Assembly: GCA_016858145.1 (NCBI GenBank)
Contig: JAEHOE010000021.1
Coordinates: 186,001-250,000, forward strand
Origin: Edaphochlamys debaryana
Taxonomy: Eukaryota; Chlorophyta; Chlorophyceae; Chlamydomonadales
Reading direction: 5' to 3'
DNA length: 64,000 nt
Positions 24,701-35,800 of this stretch are shown in pieces; within the stretch, counting starts at the first letter, position 1, and every line of letters starts with the position of its first letter. Below the pieces are notes generated by a model. That model searched no databases. It was given only the letters and a program-made list of their open reading frames with translations, and was not told the origin of the DNA. Both the position numbers and the translations under genes were made by a program.

Positions 24701-27700
24701 GCGAACTCCTGGCACACCAGCCGCCGCTGACGTCAGCACCCGACGGCGCGGCGGCGGCGGCGGCGGCGGGTGCTGCAACGACGCCGCCGCAGCAGCAGCA
24801 GCAGCTTCCGGCGGCGGGCGCGGCGGCGCCGTGGTTCGGCGCCCTCGCCGCCAAGGCCAAGGTCGCAGCGGCGGCGGCGCGCGAGGCCGCAGGCGGCCTG
24901 CTCCAGGGCAACTCGGCCGCCGCCGGCGCGGCGGCGGCGGTGGCGGCTGCCGCCCCCGCCGGCCCACCCGCCGCCGCATCGCCGCCCTCCTCCGCCGCCT
25001 CCCTCGGCTCCCCCCTTTCCCTCAAGGAGGCCATGGCCCTGTCAGGGGGCCTGGGGCCCTATGGGCTGCTGTCGGGGGGAGGGGGGGGCGGGGGGCGGCC
25101 CCACGAGCACCGCATGCCAGCGCGGGTGCCGGCGCGGGTGGTGCCCCTGGCCCACAAGGGCGGGGTGCACTCACTGGCGCCGCAGGTCCCCGGTGGGTGG
25201 GGGTTGGGGTTTGAGGGGGGGCCCGGCGGTTGTGAGGCAGGCACCCTCACGTGCACTTGGGTTAACGTGGGTGGAGCGAGGGCTGAGCAAGGGCATCACA
25301 TGCCCTTCTCCTCCTCCTTTTCATCCTCCTTTTCCCCCCCTGTCAGGTCACTTCGTGGCCTCCTGTGGTGCCGACAAGCTGGTGGCGCTGTGGGATGTGT
25401 CCTTGGTGGTGGGGCCGGGGGCGCTGGCGGGGGCGGGCGCGGGCCCCGCCATCGCTCTGTCGGGGATCACCTCGGCGGTCAATGACTGCGCCTTCACGTG
25501 CGACGCGGCGCAGGTGGGGAGGGGGTGGAGGGAGTGGGAGGGAAGGGGAGGGGAGGGGGAGAGTGAGGGGGGGGAGGGGGAGAGGGAGGGGGGGAGGGAG
25601 GGGGAGGGAAGGGGAAGGGGGGAGGGGCGAGGTCAGGAAGGAATCAAGGGGAGAGGGGAGTAGAGGGCGGAGGGCGTTCTCGTGTGACGCGGCGCAGGTG
25701 GGAGTGTGAGCTGGTGAAGCATAGCTTGGGGAAGAAGCGTACGTACGTGCCGCAGGGCAGCCCGGTGCAGCTCGGTCAGCCAGCGCTGCAGGCATTGGCG
25801 TGAGGCGGTGAGCTGAGGCTGGCGGCTTTGGACGGAGGCTTTATGGGAGGAGGGGGGCGGATAGGGGCAGGGGGAAGGGCCATTGCCTCGCACCCTCAGG
25901 GCTTGCTCCGGCAGCGGCGGCGCAAGCTCCGGCGGGGCGAGACGAAGGCCAACAAGCAGCTCCCCAAGGACCCATGCATGCCCACCTTCTTTGCCTTCCT
26001 CCCCAAAACCGCTACGGAACAAAGAGGTCTTTGTGGGACGCCCCCAACGGCGCCCCCTCAGGGCCCATGCGTGATGCGCCGGGCGGGCCACGTGGCCATA
26101 TGCTGAGGCACCGTCTTTGCTCCCCTGACCCAAACCGCCCGCCTGTCAAGGAAGGGAGAGCAGGAGGGAAACAGGCGTGGGTGGGAGGGATGAAGGGAAG
26201 CGTAGTTCCCCCCACCCCATCTCCCACTCCCCCCCCAGGTGGTGGCCGCGGGGGCGGACAAGTCGCTCCAAGTGTAGTCGGCAATGCGAAACCCAGCTTA
26301 CACGATGCTGATGCCGCCTGCCTCGTCCCTTGCCCTCTACCCCCTCCCATTCCCCCCCCTCTCGGGCCCCCAGGTGGTGGCCGCGGGGGCGGACAAGTCG
26401 CTCCACGTGTGGGAGGCCACCAGCGGGCGGCACCGGCACACGCTGACGGGGCACGCGGGGGCGGTGACGGGGGTGGCGCTGTCGCCGCTTGACTGCCGCC
26501 TGGCGGTCAGCATCAGGTGGGGGGGGGGGAGGGTCCTGACAGGGGGGGATGGAAGAGGCGGGGGGGAGCGCGTGCGGGGCGGCGTTGATCCCGCCCTACT
26601 GTACGCTCGCGAGTGCTACCAACCGCACATGCCGCCCCAAGCCGTCCAACCCGCCCAACCCCCAACCCCTCTTCCCCCCTCCCCCCTCCCCCCCCCCCAG
26701 CGAGGACCGCTCCTTCAAGCTGTGGGACCTGTCCCGGGGCTTCTCGGTGCGCTCCGTGCCAATGACCAAGATGCCGCTGTCGCTGGCGGTCAGCAGGGAC
26801 GCCAACACGCTCGTGACGGGTGGGTGGGGGGGGGGCGGGGCGAGGGGACCTTCGCTGCTGAGCGTGATTGCGCGGACGCCAGGAAAATCTTGCATGTAGA
26901 GGTACATACCGCCGCGTTGGGGAGAGGACCGTAGTGTCAGCGTGGGTTGCTGGGGCGAGGGGGCGTCGGGGGTGGGGGGCAGGGTTTGGGGGGGACGGTA
27001 TGGGGGGGGGGCGGGAGAGGGAGGAGGGGTCGGTGAGTACAGGGGGGGACTGGGGGGTAAGTGGGAGTAAGGTTTCAAGAGTTGGAATGGGGGGAAACAC
27101 CTCCTTTCGCCACCAACACAACCCCCAACTGCCAACCGCCAACCGCCCGCAGGCCACCTGGACGGATCCGTGCTGCTGTGGGACCTGAGGCAGTGTCGCT
27201 CGGGGGCAGCGGCGCCGCTGCTCGAGGTGGGAAGCGGGAGGGACTTCCGTGGGACTCTCCCTGGCCCCACTAGGCCACTTCCGTGTCCTACCTCCTCCCC
27301 CCGTGCACTCGCTTCGCTACCCCCCCTCTCCTCCCCCCCCCCAAATTCCCCCCTTCCCTATCCCTCCCGCTATCCCTCCCCATCACCCACCCTATCCCTC
27401 CCCATCCCCACCCTATCCCTCCCCGTCACCCCAGGCCCGCGACCAGTCCCAGCCCGTGGTGGCGGTGGCGGCCGCCGCCGCTGACGACTCCTGCCTGCTG
27501 CTGGCCTCGCGGGACGGCTGCATACGGCTGTGGGACTTTAGGGGGGCGGCGCTGCTGAGGCTGTTCCGCCACCCGGCCTTCTCGGTGCGTCGAGGGAGGT
27601 GGGGGCGGGAGGGTGTTGGGTGGGGGAGCGCATAGGAGCGGCTGATTGGGAGGGCCTGGGCGCGGGCTGCTGGGGTTGCCAGGTCCCCCCGGCGGGCAGC

Positions 27701-28326
27701 GCAAGCCGCCCTCGCTCCCCTGGGATCCCTCTTCCCCCGGCCCAGCCTCTCACCTCCGCCCCACTCGCTTCACGCCCCTCACCTTCACCTCCCCCTGCTC
27801 GCCCCCCCTTTCCCCCCACCTGCCGGCCCCAGCTGGGCGTCACGGGCGGCACCGGCAAGCCCCGCTGCCGCCTGGGCGTTTCCCCGGACGGCCGGCTGCT
27901 GGCGGCGGGGGCGGCGGACGGCAGCGTGTGGGTGTGGGACCTGGAGGCAGCCAACGCAGAGCCCAAGCAGGTGAGGGCAGGAGGCCCGGCAGTGCTGGTG
28001 GGGGGGGGGGCGGACCAGGATAGGCTCAACTCCACAGGCCCCTCCGCTCTGCAACCAGCAGCCATGCGATCACGCCCCTGCGCACAACCCCGCCCGCCGC
28101 CGCCCCTGGCCCTGCCCACGCCTTGCAAACAGCAGCCTGACTCCACCCCTTCGCCACCCCTACCCCCCCCAACCCCCCCACCACCCCGCCACCCCAGCTG
28201 CGCGGCAGCTCCGGCTCCGGCCCGGCGCACAAGGACTCTGTGGTGGCGGCCGCCTTCTCCTCCGACCTCAGCGCCCTGGTGACGGCGGACAAGGCGGGCG
28301 GGCTGGCCATTTGGCCCATGGAGTGA
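21767..28326 (+). CDS. ATG16: ATG16-like autophagy protein (coiled coil plus WD40 propeller)
   Basis: Scaffold expected to bind the ATG12-ATG5 conjugate and direct ATG8 lipidation at the forming autophagosome; 772 residues. Exons: 21767-21958, 22472-22585, 22792-22872, 23026-23100, 23580-23774, 24087-24137, 24502-25192, 25347-25513, 26374-26516, 26701-26819, 27153-27226, 27435-27584, 27833-27970, 28198-28326; phases agree throughout. Residues 26-64 (GLHAAATAPFVQPFADYC) resemble the ATG5-binding helix. Residues 65-250 are a heptad-rich coiled coil (TQLDKEGAELRDENAALHAR). A linker very rich in Ala and Pro follows, then WD40 blades from about 445 to the end with SCGADKLVALWD, AAGADKSLHVWE, SEDRSFKLWD, DGSVLLWD, SRDGCIRLWD, ADGSVWVWD and DKAGGLAIWP. 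Full-length WD40-type ATG16 rather than the short fungal form. Many introns carry copies of adjacent exon edges. Confidence 0.88.
22181..22202 (+). repeat. Intronic echo A of ATG16 exon 1 end
   Basis: Repeats the exon 1 terminus (RARELE|GTGGGG becomes VRELK|GTGGGG) inside intron 1, including the GTGGGG donor. Flanking intron sequence is also repeated: the tract at 21992-22030 recurs at about 22081-22118, indicating tandem duplication. Confidence 0.75.
22311..22338 (+). repeat. Intronic echo B of ATG16 exon 1 end
   Basis: Second copy of the exon 1 edge in the same intron, encoding LQRARELK where the exon has LQRARELE. Here the donor has become CTGGGG, so it should no longer be a splice site. 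Confidence 0.8.
23431..23478 (+). repeat. Intronic echo of ATG16 exon 5 start
   Basis: Preceded by TTAG and about 150 bases upstream of the true acceptor. The frame ARAGVAAPRDQLAELS matches the exon start ARAEVAALRDQLAELG. Confidence 0.88.
23878..23918 (+). repeat. Intronic echo of ATG16 exon 5 end
   Basis: Repeats the exon 5 terminus (NVVLTRRLVELK becomes NVVLTRTLVELK) about 140 bases downstream, with a GTGTGGGG donor-like end. By eye 36 of 40 bases match. Exon 5 is therefore flanked by echoes on both sides. Confidence 0.88.
24240..24262 (+). repeat. Probable intronic echo of ATG16 exon 6 end
   Basis: CACCTGCACGAGAAGCTAGG resembles the exon end (RMHEEL|GTGGGG) as HLHEKL followed by a G-run. 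The match is shorter and more diverged than the others. Confidence 0.55.
25676..25703 (+). repeat. Intronic echo of ATG16 exon 8 end
   Basis: The exon end FTCDAAQ|GTGGGG is repeated as FSCDAAQ|GTGGGA about 185 bases downstream, after a long GGGGAGGG-type low-complexity tract (about 25515-25660). Confidence 0.87.
26236..26277 (+). repeat. Near-identical intronic echo of ATG16 exon 9 start, with stop
   Basis: CAG acceptor plus the first 12 codons of exon 9, offset by exactly 135 bases. Only one base differs up to the GTG codon (CAC to CAA), and TGG has become TAG. Splicing to this copy would end the protein after 12 extra residues. Confidence 0.92.
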
Positions 28327-29804
28327 GGCCGTGCGGGGGTGGGTGGGGCTGGGGGGCCGGAGGTGCTGGCAGGGGGGGTGGAGCGGCAGGAGTGTGGGGG
28401 CAGGTGACAGAGCGGGGGGGTCATATACTGAGAGGGGAAGGGGGGGTGGAGGAGCGATGGGCGCTGTGCGGGGCGGACAGGGACCGGCCACGCACCCGGA
28501 CGAGGAGGAGGAGGAGGAGAACAGGGGGACGCAGTTGCGTTGGTGTTGCCTTCCCTGGCGCCCCGAGGCGTTGCAGAGTGGCAGGCCAGAGACGCAGAAG
28601 ACAGGCAGGGCAGTTGATGCAAAGCTCTAGAGTTGACCCAAGCGAGTCCGAGTGGCCAAGCGTCCAGGACTCCTCCAGTTGCGTTATATTGTAACCTTGT
28701 ATCGTGAGGCGAACACGGATTGATCGAGACCGTCGCTATGCGGCGATAGGTGTCCCAGGAAGTGCGCCGTTGTACAGGCCTGCAGCGTCGCGGCGACGCT
28801 GTCGCCGGCAAGCTGTCCGCCCGTGCTCTTGCGTGGCATCTTCCGTGAGTGGAGCTCTGGCAGGTTACGCACTGGGGCATGCTTGCGCCTTGGGGGCAGG
28901 CGCAAGAGCGCCCCGCCGTTGCAAGGACCGGCGGCCGGCACAGCAAACAGCCGCCAGCACGTGCTGCGGCCCGACACCGACTACTGAGGGCGGACCTGCC
29001 TCCCGCGAGTCCCGCCTGCCACGTCGCTTTGGTCAAGGCTGCCGTGCCGGAGACTCAACATCCGGGTGCTGACTGCTGAGGCGAGTGGGTCCGCTTGCTG
29101 TTGTTGTGACGGGGCCACGCCCGGTGGCAGCGAAGACGGCCGTGGCAGGTGCCATGGCCGCATGCGCCTGTCAGGGGAAGAGGGGATTGGGCACAGGCCC
29201 TCTGCAGTACACAAGCAGCAAGGCATGTCCATCACGACATGCAGATTGCCTGAGTACTTGCCGGCTGAGACAAGTGGGCGGGGAGACAGGAGGTCTTATG
29301 GTGGAAACGGAACGTGCTCGGGAACAGCAGCTCACGGACCTGCCAACGGCTGGAAAGGGCCGGAAGGGAGGGCGACTGCAACCTCTTGAGCCGCAAGTCC
29401 CTGCTGCATACACGGCTGCATATGAGCTTTCGTGAGAAGGGGCTTGTTAGCGGGGGGCCGTATTGCGACCCGGCACGTGGGGAAAGTGCGGGTGGCTTCC
29501 GTGACGCGTCGGGCGTGTCGTTCACGACATGGGGGCTTGCAGCTTGCCGTCGCTCGCTGGCCTTGGCAGACACAGATACAACTCGGCACTCACACACATC
29601 TAGCAGGCCGCGCCTGGCTCAGTAACGCTGTCACATATGCGGAGCCTCGGAACCTTCGCTTGGCAATGAGCCCCCCCAGCCGAGTCCAGCTCAACGTGTC
29701 AAGGGGAGCGCTTCGATCAATACGGCTTAGCAGTTCAGACTCTGACGGCGAACAACATGACCTCGTCCCGAAGGTGAATTGCTGGTAGACCAGAGCTTGC
29801 GACA
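28327..29804. other. Spacer between ATG16 and the coiled-coil gene
   Basis: No recognisable gene. It contains the ATG16 3' UTR and the upstream region of the coiled-coil gene. An approximate 40-base direct repeat is visible: the segment near 29226-29266 (TCACGACATG core) recurs near 29513-29550 (TTCACGACATG core). Confidence 0.5.
28690..28694 (+). terminator. TGTAA poly(A) signal for ATG16
   Basis: TGTAA is the usual poly(A) signal of Chlamydomonas-type algae. This match lies 364 bases after the ATG16 stop in the sense direction and is the first clear one found in the spacer. Confidence 0.55.
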
Positions 29805-32800
29805 ATGCAGCCCTACGCCGGACGTGGAGGCCGGTGGAGGCAGAGCGCAGATGCTGAAAGCGTGAGTGCATGCCGCTAGGGCGCGCGTGCGTGTCCGCGG
29901 GCGCGGAATTCTCCGCGTTGACCGGCGACGCCCTCCGCACCTTCCCTCTGCAGCTCGGTGGTGTCAGCATCACAAGCTCTGTCGAGCGGCAGAACATGCG
30001 GGAGCAGCTGGACGCTGTTCGGCAGACGCTGAATACGCTCGCTGCGCCCAGCGCCGCTGCCCTCCCAGCGCCCGACAGCGCGCAATTCTTTGAGACAGTG
30101 CTGACCAAGCTAAATTCCATAGAAAACCTGTACTCGGGACTCTCGGACAAGTTGGAGCGGGTGGATTCTCGGATTGAGCACAGCGAGCACAATATCAAGG
30201 AGCTGCAGCACATCTCCTCCAGCGCGATCACCGAGACGGCCCGACTGGTGAGTCCAATCTGCCGTGGGATGGTGCAAGCGGCGCGTGGAAAAAGGCACCC
30301 TGCGGTCCACCCACCAACCCACCCACTCTGGCGTGCGCACGACCCGCCAGGTTGACTATGTCGGCGGCAAGACCCCCAACTCTCGCGGCGCCAGCCTTGC
30401 CGGGGGTGGTGGCGGGGCCTCTGGCGCAGCGCTGCGCCAGCGGCACCTGGCAACCACGGGCGCGGTGCCCGTGACGCCGCCGCCGCCCGGCACGGCCGGC
30501 CCGTCGTCGGCCGCCCGCGGCGCCCTCGACTACGTGCCGGGGCACATGGGCGCCACGGTGCAGCAGCACGCGGCCCAGATCCACAAGCTCATCGCGGGCC
30601 TGGACTTCCTGGAGGCGCACATCATCCGCCAGGACCAGGTGGTGGAGGGCCTGCAGAAGCAGGTGCTGACGGTGAGCAGCCGGCGATGTGGGTCGGCCCT
30701 TGCGCCGCCCCAACCACCAGTTTCCCCTTTCCCTTGACGTTTTTGGGGCCAGTGACAGTGGCACATGTCTTGCCGACCCACATCAACTGACAAGCTGTCG
30801 CCGGGCCTGTCCGCTGGCGCCGTGGCCCCTGCCCCGCAGGTTTCCCCCGGCAGCGCCGCTGCGGGTGTGCCGAGCGAGCTGACGCTCAAGATGCACGACA
30901 TGTCGGAGCTGCTCAACAAGCTGCGCGCGCACATGTACAAGGTGGAGAAGAAGTCGAGCACCAGCGAGCAGACGCTGCTTCAGCTGCAGGCGCGCGTGGA
31001 CGGCCTGGCGGCGGCCAGCGTGCGGCAGCAGCTGGACGCGGCGGCGCCCAGTGGCGACCTTGTGGCGGGTCCGGTGAGACGCTCTGGGATGGCAGTCGGG
31101 TTGGCATTGGGCTGCTGCAGCTGCTTGTGTTGGCAGCTGCTTGGTTAAGCCAGGTTGCCGAGTTCCACGTTTGGCAATCCTGTGACGCCCCTGTGTGCCC
31201 GACCCGCAGCTTGCCGCGGAGCTCAACAGCCTGAGGACGCTGGTGCACGAGTACGGCCGGGACGTGGCGGACCTGCGCGACCAGGTGCAGGGCGCCACGC
31301 CAGCTGGCGGGTAAGCACAGTGCTGAGTTGGTCTCTGGGGCTACCTGAAGCCTCGACAGGGGGCGCAACATGCAGCCTCAAAGCCCTGCTCACCTTGGCC
31401 TCCTTGAGCTCATGCATGCAGTCCTTGTTGCAGATAACCCACTAAGAGTTCCCAAAACGCTCGTGGCCCCTTTCCTCGTTGCTGCAGCATCACGCCCGAG
31501 GAGGCCGGCGAGATGCGTCGGCAGCTGGCCCTGCTGGCTGCCCAGGTGCCGGCCCTGGCGGCAGAGAACACGGAGCTCAAGGCCTTCGCAGCGCGCGCCA
31601 CCGCACAGCTGGACGAGCTGCAGCGGGCGCAGCGTGCGCAGCAGCGCCAGCAGGAGGACCTGGAGCAGCTGCGTGAGGGCGGCGCGGACACCTCGGCAGA
31701 GCTGGGCGCCGCTGTGGCCACCCTGCAGCAGCAGATGGCGGGCCTGGAGGAGCGGCTGGGCGAGAAGGCCTCATCGGAGGACCTCGAGAGCCTGTCGGAG
31801 GCGCTGCGGGCCATGACCGCCTCGCCTCCCCCGCCTGCCCCGCTGGTGCCGCACACTGCTGGCGACGTCATCCTGCCGGCCGCCGAGGCCGCCCTCACCG
31901 CCGAGGTGGTGGCAGCCGCCAAGGCTGAGCTCGCCGAGCACTTCGGCCAGCTGCGGCACCGCCTCGAGGCGGCCGTGGAGGAGGCCGAGGCCGCCGCGCG
32001 CCGCGCGGAGCAGGCCGTCGGCTCCGCCAACTCTGTGCTGGCGGAGGAGCGGGAGGCCGTGGAGCAGGTGGTGCGGGATGAGGTGGTCCGCGCCGCCTCC
32101 ATGGAGCGCCCGCGCGGCTCCTTCAGCGGCATCGAGCCGGCTACGGAGGCCGCCCTGACGGCTGAGGTGGCCGCCGCTGCTCGCGCTGAGCTGGCGGAGC
32201 ACTTTGGCCAGCTGCGGCACCGCCTGGAGGCTGCGGTCGTGGAGGCGCAGGAGGCGGCCCGCCGTGCTGAGCAGGCGGCCCAGTCTGCCAGCGCCGTGGT
32301 GGCAGGCGAGGTGGAGGGCTCCCCCGGCTCGGCCGTCATGATGCGGTCTGGCTCAATGCTGCGCTCCGGCTCCCTCATGCGCAACCGGCCCTCGCTGAGC
32401 GGCATCGAGCCCGCCACCGAGGCCGCCCTGACCGCGGAGGTTACGGCAGCGGCTCGCGCCGAGCTCGCCGAGCACTTTGGCCAGCTGCGTCACCGCCTGG
32501 AGGCGGCGGTCACGGAGGCGCAGGAGGCTGCTCGCAAGGCCGAGACCGCGGCGCGGTCGGCTCGTGCGGCTGCAAATGGCGAGCCGGAGCCGTCGGGCAG
32601 CCCGGCCATGCTGCGCGCCGCGTCCATGGAGCGCCCGGCCCGGCGCTCTCTCAGCGGCGTCGACCCCGCTCTCGAGGCAGCGCTGACATCCGAGGTGGTC
32701 TCCGCCGCCCGGGCCGAGCTGGCCGAGCACTTTGGCCAGCTGCGCCACCGCCTGGAGGCGGCGGTTGCCGAGTCTGAGGCTGCTGCCCGCCGTGCCGAGA

Positions 32801-35800
32801 TCGCGGCCCGCGCCACGGGCGCCCCTATCAACGCCTCGGAGGAGTATGCGGGCGTCTCAGTCGTGGCCCGGGCCCACTCCATGGAGCGCCCCCGCGGCTC
32901 CCTCAGCGGCATCGAGCCGGCAGCGGAGGCCGCCCTCACGGCTGAGGTGGCCGCTGCCGCCCGTGCCGAGCTGGCTGAGCACTTTGGCCAGCTGCGGCAC
33001 CGCCTGGAGGCTGCGGTCGTGGAGGCCGAGGCCGCTGCTCGGCGCTCGGAGCAGGCTGCGGGCATGGGCACCGGCGGCGGCGAGGCGGACGCAGAGCCGG
33101 TGGTGAGCGAGGTGGCGTCTGTGCGGGAGCAGCTGGCGGCCGTGCAGGCCGAGGCGGCGGCGCTCAAGGAGCAGGTGAGCCGGAAGGCTGTGGTTTGGGG
33201 TTGTCATAGTTGTGGGGTTGTGCGCTGCCGGCCCTTCCGCTCAGGCCAGTTGTGGCCTGCAGCCCAACCTCCTCTACCGGCTCTTGCTCAGCCTGCCCAG
33301 GGTCCCTTCCTCACCCTCTTCTCCGCACCCTTGCCGCGCCCTTCCCTGCCGCAGTTGTCCTTCCTGACCACCCAGGTGACGCAGGAGCAGTCGGCCATCT
33401 CCTCGGGCCTGGCGCAGGTGCAGGAGCAGGTGGCGGAGGCCGTGTCGGCCGCCACGGAGGCGGCGGCGTGCGCGCAGGCGGTGCAGGAGTCGCAGGCGCG
33501 CGAGGGGCTGGCGGCGCTGCAGCAGCAGGTCGCGGGCGTCATGGAGGAACTCAAGGAGCGCGTGGAGCAGTCGGTGGAGCAGGTGCGTGCGTGCAGCAGG
33601 CGGTCGAGTGGTGGTGCAAAGGGACTGGGTGCGAGGTTGGGCTGACGGAGGTGGGCCGGGCAGAGGAGCGTGCAACCTCCCTCCGCCCCTCATGTTCCTA
33701 CGCCCAGTAGCAAGAGCTTCCTGCGAAGTGCATTCGCGCTGCTTACACTGCCCTCCTCTGCCCGCCGACGCCAGATGGAGCAGCAGACGGCGGCGCTGCA
33801 GGCCCAGCTGGGCGACGCGGTGCGGGGCGAGCAGCTGGAGGCGGCCCTGCAGGAGGTGCGCGGCGCGGCCAACGCCGACTGCGCCGCCCGCATCGAGCTG
33901 GCGCTGGAGGGCGCGCTGCAGGACCTGCGCGCCGCCATCGACGAGTCCGCCGAGCGCGCCGACGCCTCCCTGGCAGAGCTGCGCGCAGCTACCTCCGACT
34001 CCACCGAGCGTTACGAGCTGGCGCTGGCGTCCGTGGACGCGCAGCGGCAGGAGCTCATCCTGCTCACGGGCCAGCACGATGTGCTGCAGGGCCGCCTGGA
34101 GTCCCTGGAGGCTGCCGTGGGCGTGAACGCCCGCACCGGCGCCAGCCCGCACGGCGAGGCGCGCTCGCCGCAGGCGCTGCGGGAGCTGGGCCTGGGGGCG
34201 GCGGATGGTGGCGCGGATGCGGATGGCGGGGCGGTGCAGCGGCAGCCGCGCCGCAGCACGGGCGCGGGTGGCGGCGCGGGGGGGCTGCTGGAGTCCGTGG
34301 TGGAGCTGCGGTCGCGCGTGGGCGGGCTGGAGGGCACGCTGGAGGCGGCGGCGGCAGACATGCTGCAGGTGCGGGGTGGGGGTGGGGGGGTGGGTTTCCT
34401 CAACGGTTTGCTAGCTGGCACGGAGCGCTATGCTGTGGGCCCTGCTCGGAAACTTGGGCTTGACGCATTGGCTACAACGTTTTGCTGACCCCAACCCCCC
34501 CTTGCCCTCCGCAGCTCCGGAGCCAGCTTGAGGGCGCTGCCAAGGAGACAGAAGACTCAATTGAGCAGGTGAGGGCACCGGAACCACTGCCCTGCACGCT
34601 CCGGCTTGCTTGCTTTGCCCTTCATGCTCACGACACGCCCCTGTTGGAGCACGGCTTGGTTGAAGCGGCCCTCCTGCAAGCTACCTGGCCAGTTTTGCTG
34701 TTCGCGTGGACCAGCGGCAACTTTGCCGAGTCAGGCTCGTTCATTGATGACTCCCCTTATCCCACACATGCGATTTTTCGGGCTTTCGGTTCCGCGTCTA
34801 AGGCTGGCCGGCTCTCACCCGCGCCCTGTTTCTCTGGTTTCACGAGCAGGCCAGTGATCCTTCACATCCATCCTTGACCTTTCGTGCCCCCACCGCCCCG
34901 CCCCCATGCCTGCAGGCCACTGCCCGGCTCATCTCGGACCTGGAGGGCATCAGTGCCGCAGTGGCAGGCATGGACGGGCGCGTGGCGGCCGCGGAGGGCG
35001 GCGTGGAGGCGCTGCAGGGTGGGCTGGCGGCGCAGGCTGGCACCAACGCGGAGGTGGAGGCGAAGCTCCGCGCGCTTCAGGTCTGTTGCCACGCAAATCG
35101 TTAAGGACGGCCGCAGCGGCAGTTTGCTTAAGTGCGTGCGTGTGCAGGTCCTCGCTGTGGCTCTGGCCCTGACGTTGCGCTGCCCTTTTTTTGCGTGAAC
35201 CCCGCAGGCCCGCCTGGACGGCGACATCGTGACCCGCATCCAGGAGACCTCCGCAGCCGTCGTGGCGCTCACGGTGAGCTGAACACAGACTGACAGGGCC
35301 AAGCGAGGCCCGCGGCAATGAACCAAAGCGCGGGCCTCGCTTGGCCCTGTCTCCTCCAATGAAAAAGTACGCAATTGCCGCCGCTTTCCGCTCTTGCGCC
35401 CAACTGCTCAAACCCTCTCTCCCCAACCCTTCCGCAGGACAAGCTGTCGAGCGACTACATCACGCGCGAGCAGCTGGGCGCCATCTTCCAGGCGCGATCC
35501 GACATGAAGCGCGCCGTGGACGAGCTGTCCTCCGTCTTCAACACGGGCCGCCTCATGCGCCAGGTAGGGGGCTGAGGCACATGCCAGGGGGCATCACTGC
35601 TTGCTCGTCTCCCGAGAGCTGTCCTCGTAACCTGACGTGCGTCGCCAGCTCCAGTTGTGTTCCAGCCTGAATCTCAATCTCAACTACACGGTGCGCTGCC
35701 CCCCTGCAGGCCTCCGGTGATGCGCAGACGCCGCCTGTGGCGCCCCGGCCCCTGGAGCCGGCCGGCGGCAGCGGCGCGCTCTCGCCCCGCCTGGTCAACG

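Noticed and set aside
30351..30671. Idea that the coiled-coil gene encodes a Nup58/Nup62-type nucleoporin
   Set aside because: One helix (IHKLIAGLDFLEAHI) is reminiscent, but there are no FG repeats, and the size and repeat structure do not fit.
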